A DNA stretch of 21,245 nt from ARS1285 sp039796495. GTDB lineage: Archaea > Nanobdellota > Nanobdellia > Pacearchaeales > GW2011-AR1. The stretch lies in contig JBDKJQ010000050.1 of NCBI GenBank assembly GCA_039796495.1, positions 1 to 21,245 on the forward strand. Direction: 5' to 3'. Shown here in pieces: positions 20,769 to 21,245 of the stretch (position 1 is the stretch's first letter; every line of letters starts with the position of its first letter). A model generated the notes under the pieces. The model was given only the letters and a program-made list of their open reading frames with translations. It was not told the origin of the DNA and ran no database searches. The position numbers were made by a program, and so were the translations under genes.

Positions 20769-21245
20769 AAAATAGTGGTTTCTAAAAATTGTCTGAAGTG
20801 ATTATAATCAAGATTCACTACAATATTTTTATTCCCTTCTTCTTTATATTCTGAACCTCCGCTCTCAGAGCCTTTTAATGAACCTTTTTGACAAATAAGT
20901 CTGTCAGAATAAAGATAGCAGTAGGGAACATATACGTCGGCGACAGAAATGGTTTTTGGAGCAGATTCTTCAAGACAGCGTGCAATTATTGGTCCTTTTT
21001 CGTAACCACAGACAGGATCTCTGAGATGTGCAATCAACCCCGCATATTCTTTAAAATAGTTATCAGGATCTAGAGCCCCATATACAGAATCTGCAAGATT
21101 TGGCAATGCTTGTATAAATCTGGACTGGAAAGTTTCCCTCTCGGCACGGGAAAATACAGCTTTACCGAGCCTGCAGTCGGGGTTCCCTATTTCTGCCAGT
21201 CTCTTAAAAGAGTATTTGCAACACAGATTGGGGCGCATGTAGCAG
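20765..21245 (-). CDS. Uncharacterised cysteine-rich protein, 5' truncated by window edge
   Basis: The frame is open from the right edge to a TAA at 20765-20767. An in-frame ATG at 21238 (157 aa) exists, but the frame continues upstream as Cys-Tyr, so the real start may be outside. I do not recognise the family. The visible part holds at least seven Cys (NLCCKYSF, NPDCRLG, PVCGYEKG, ARCLEE, PYCYLY, LICQKG), which suggests metal binding or disulfides. The Cys spacing is irregular. No membrane helix is visible in this part. It is convergent with the CAP gene, so the two are not co-transcribed, although a secreted role would match the Cys content. Confidence 0.65.
   Translation of the reverse strand, partial: CYMRPNLCCKYSFKRLAEIGNPDCRLGKAVFSRAERETFQSRFIQALPNLADSVYGALDPDNYFKEYAGLIAHLRDPVCGYEKGPIIARCLEESAPKTISVADVYVPYCYLYSDRLICQKGSLKGSESGGSEYKEEGNKNIVVNLDYNHFRQFLETTIF

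Overview
The window looks like a stretch of an AT-rich archaeal genome, most likely a DPANN lineage such as Woesearchaeota or a relative. This is inferred from three things seen in the sequence. Almost every transcription unit has a TATA-like box about 21-30 bases before its start codon, which leaves no room for a leader. Shine-Dalgarno sites are essentially absent. Both tRNA genes lack an encoded CCA. Gene content fits: a non-oxidative pentose phosphate set, and a large nucleotidyltransferase-domain protein of unknown role.

Region 1 (1-6460, + strand) is a sugar-phosphate block: the end of rpiB, then rpe, transketolase, a TalC-type transaldolase, a phosphomannomutase/phosphoglucomutase-family mutase, a HAD phosphatase and a 6-phosphogluconolactonase-type protein. 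The genes are nearly contiguous (gaps of -1 to 52 bases), with internal TATA boxes before transketolase and the mutase. The last gene carries an N-terminal CDGSH-type iron-sulfur motif, an unusual fusion and the most interesting protein here.

Region 2 (6457-8707) holds an unrecognised 226-aa gene, tRNA-Gly(GCC), a Nudix hydrolase and a 5'-nucleotidase-like HAD protein.

Region 3 (8798-15387) is an accessory stretch of mostly minus-strand single genes and short operons from small families best known in bacteria: DoxX-like, DUF1801, DUF1428, VOC, a two-domain PhnB-like protein, an antibiotic-monooxygenase/NIPSNAP-like protein, SnoaL-like, YdeI/OmdA C-terminal type and an SDR oxidoreductase. A NYN-domain ribonuclease-like gene and an unrecognised 395-aa cysteine-rich protein sit among them. 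Most have their own archaeal-type promoter, so if they were acquired they have been fitted to local transcription.

Region 4 (15452-21245) is linked to the envelope and surface: a membrane-anchored protein with a degenerate M23-like segment, tRNA-Val(UAC), a PlsC-type acyltransferase, a tandem array of four tight hairpins, a 606-aa nucleotidyltransferase-domain protein, a small membrane-anchored protein, a secreted CAP-domain protein and a 5'-truncated cysteine-rich unknown. The tRNA-Val and acyltransferase genes diverge from what appears to be one shared TATA element.

No CRISPR array, insertion sequence, rRNA or phage structural gene was seen, and no stretch longer than 300 bases lacks a gene.
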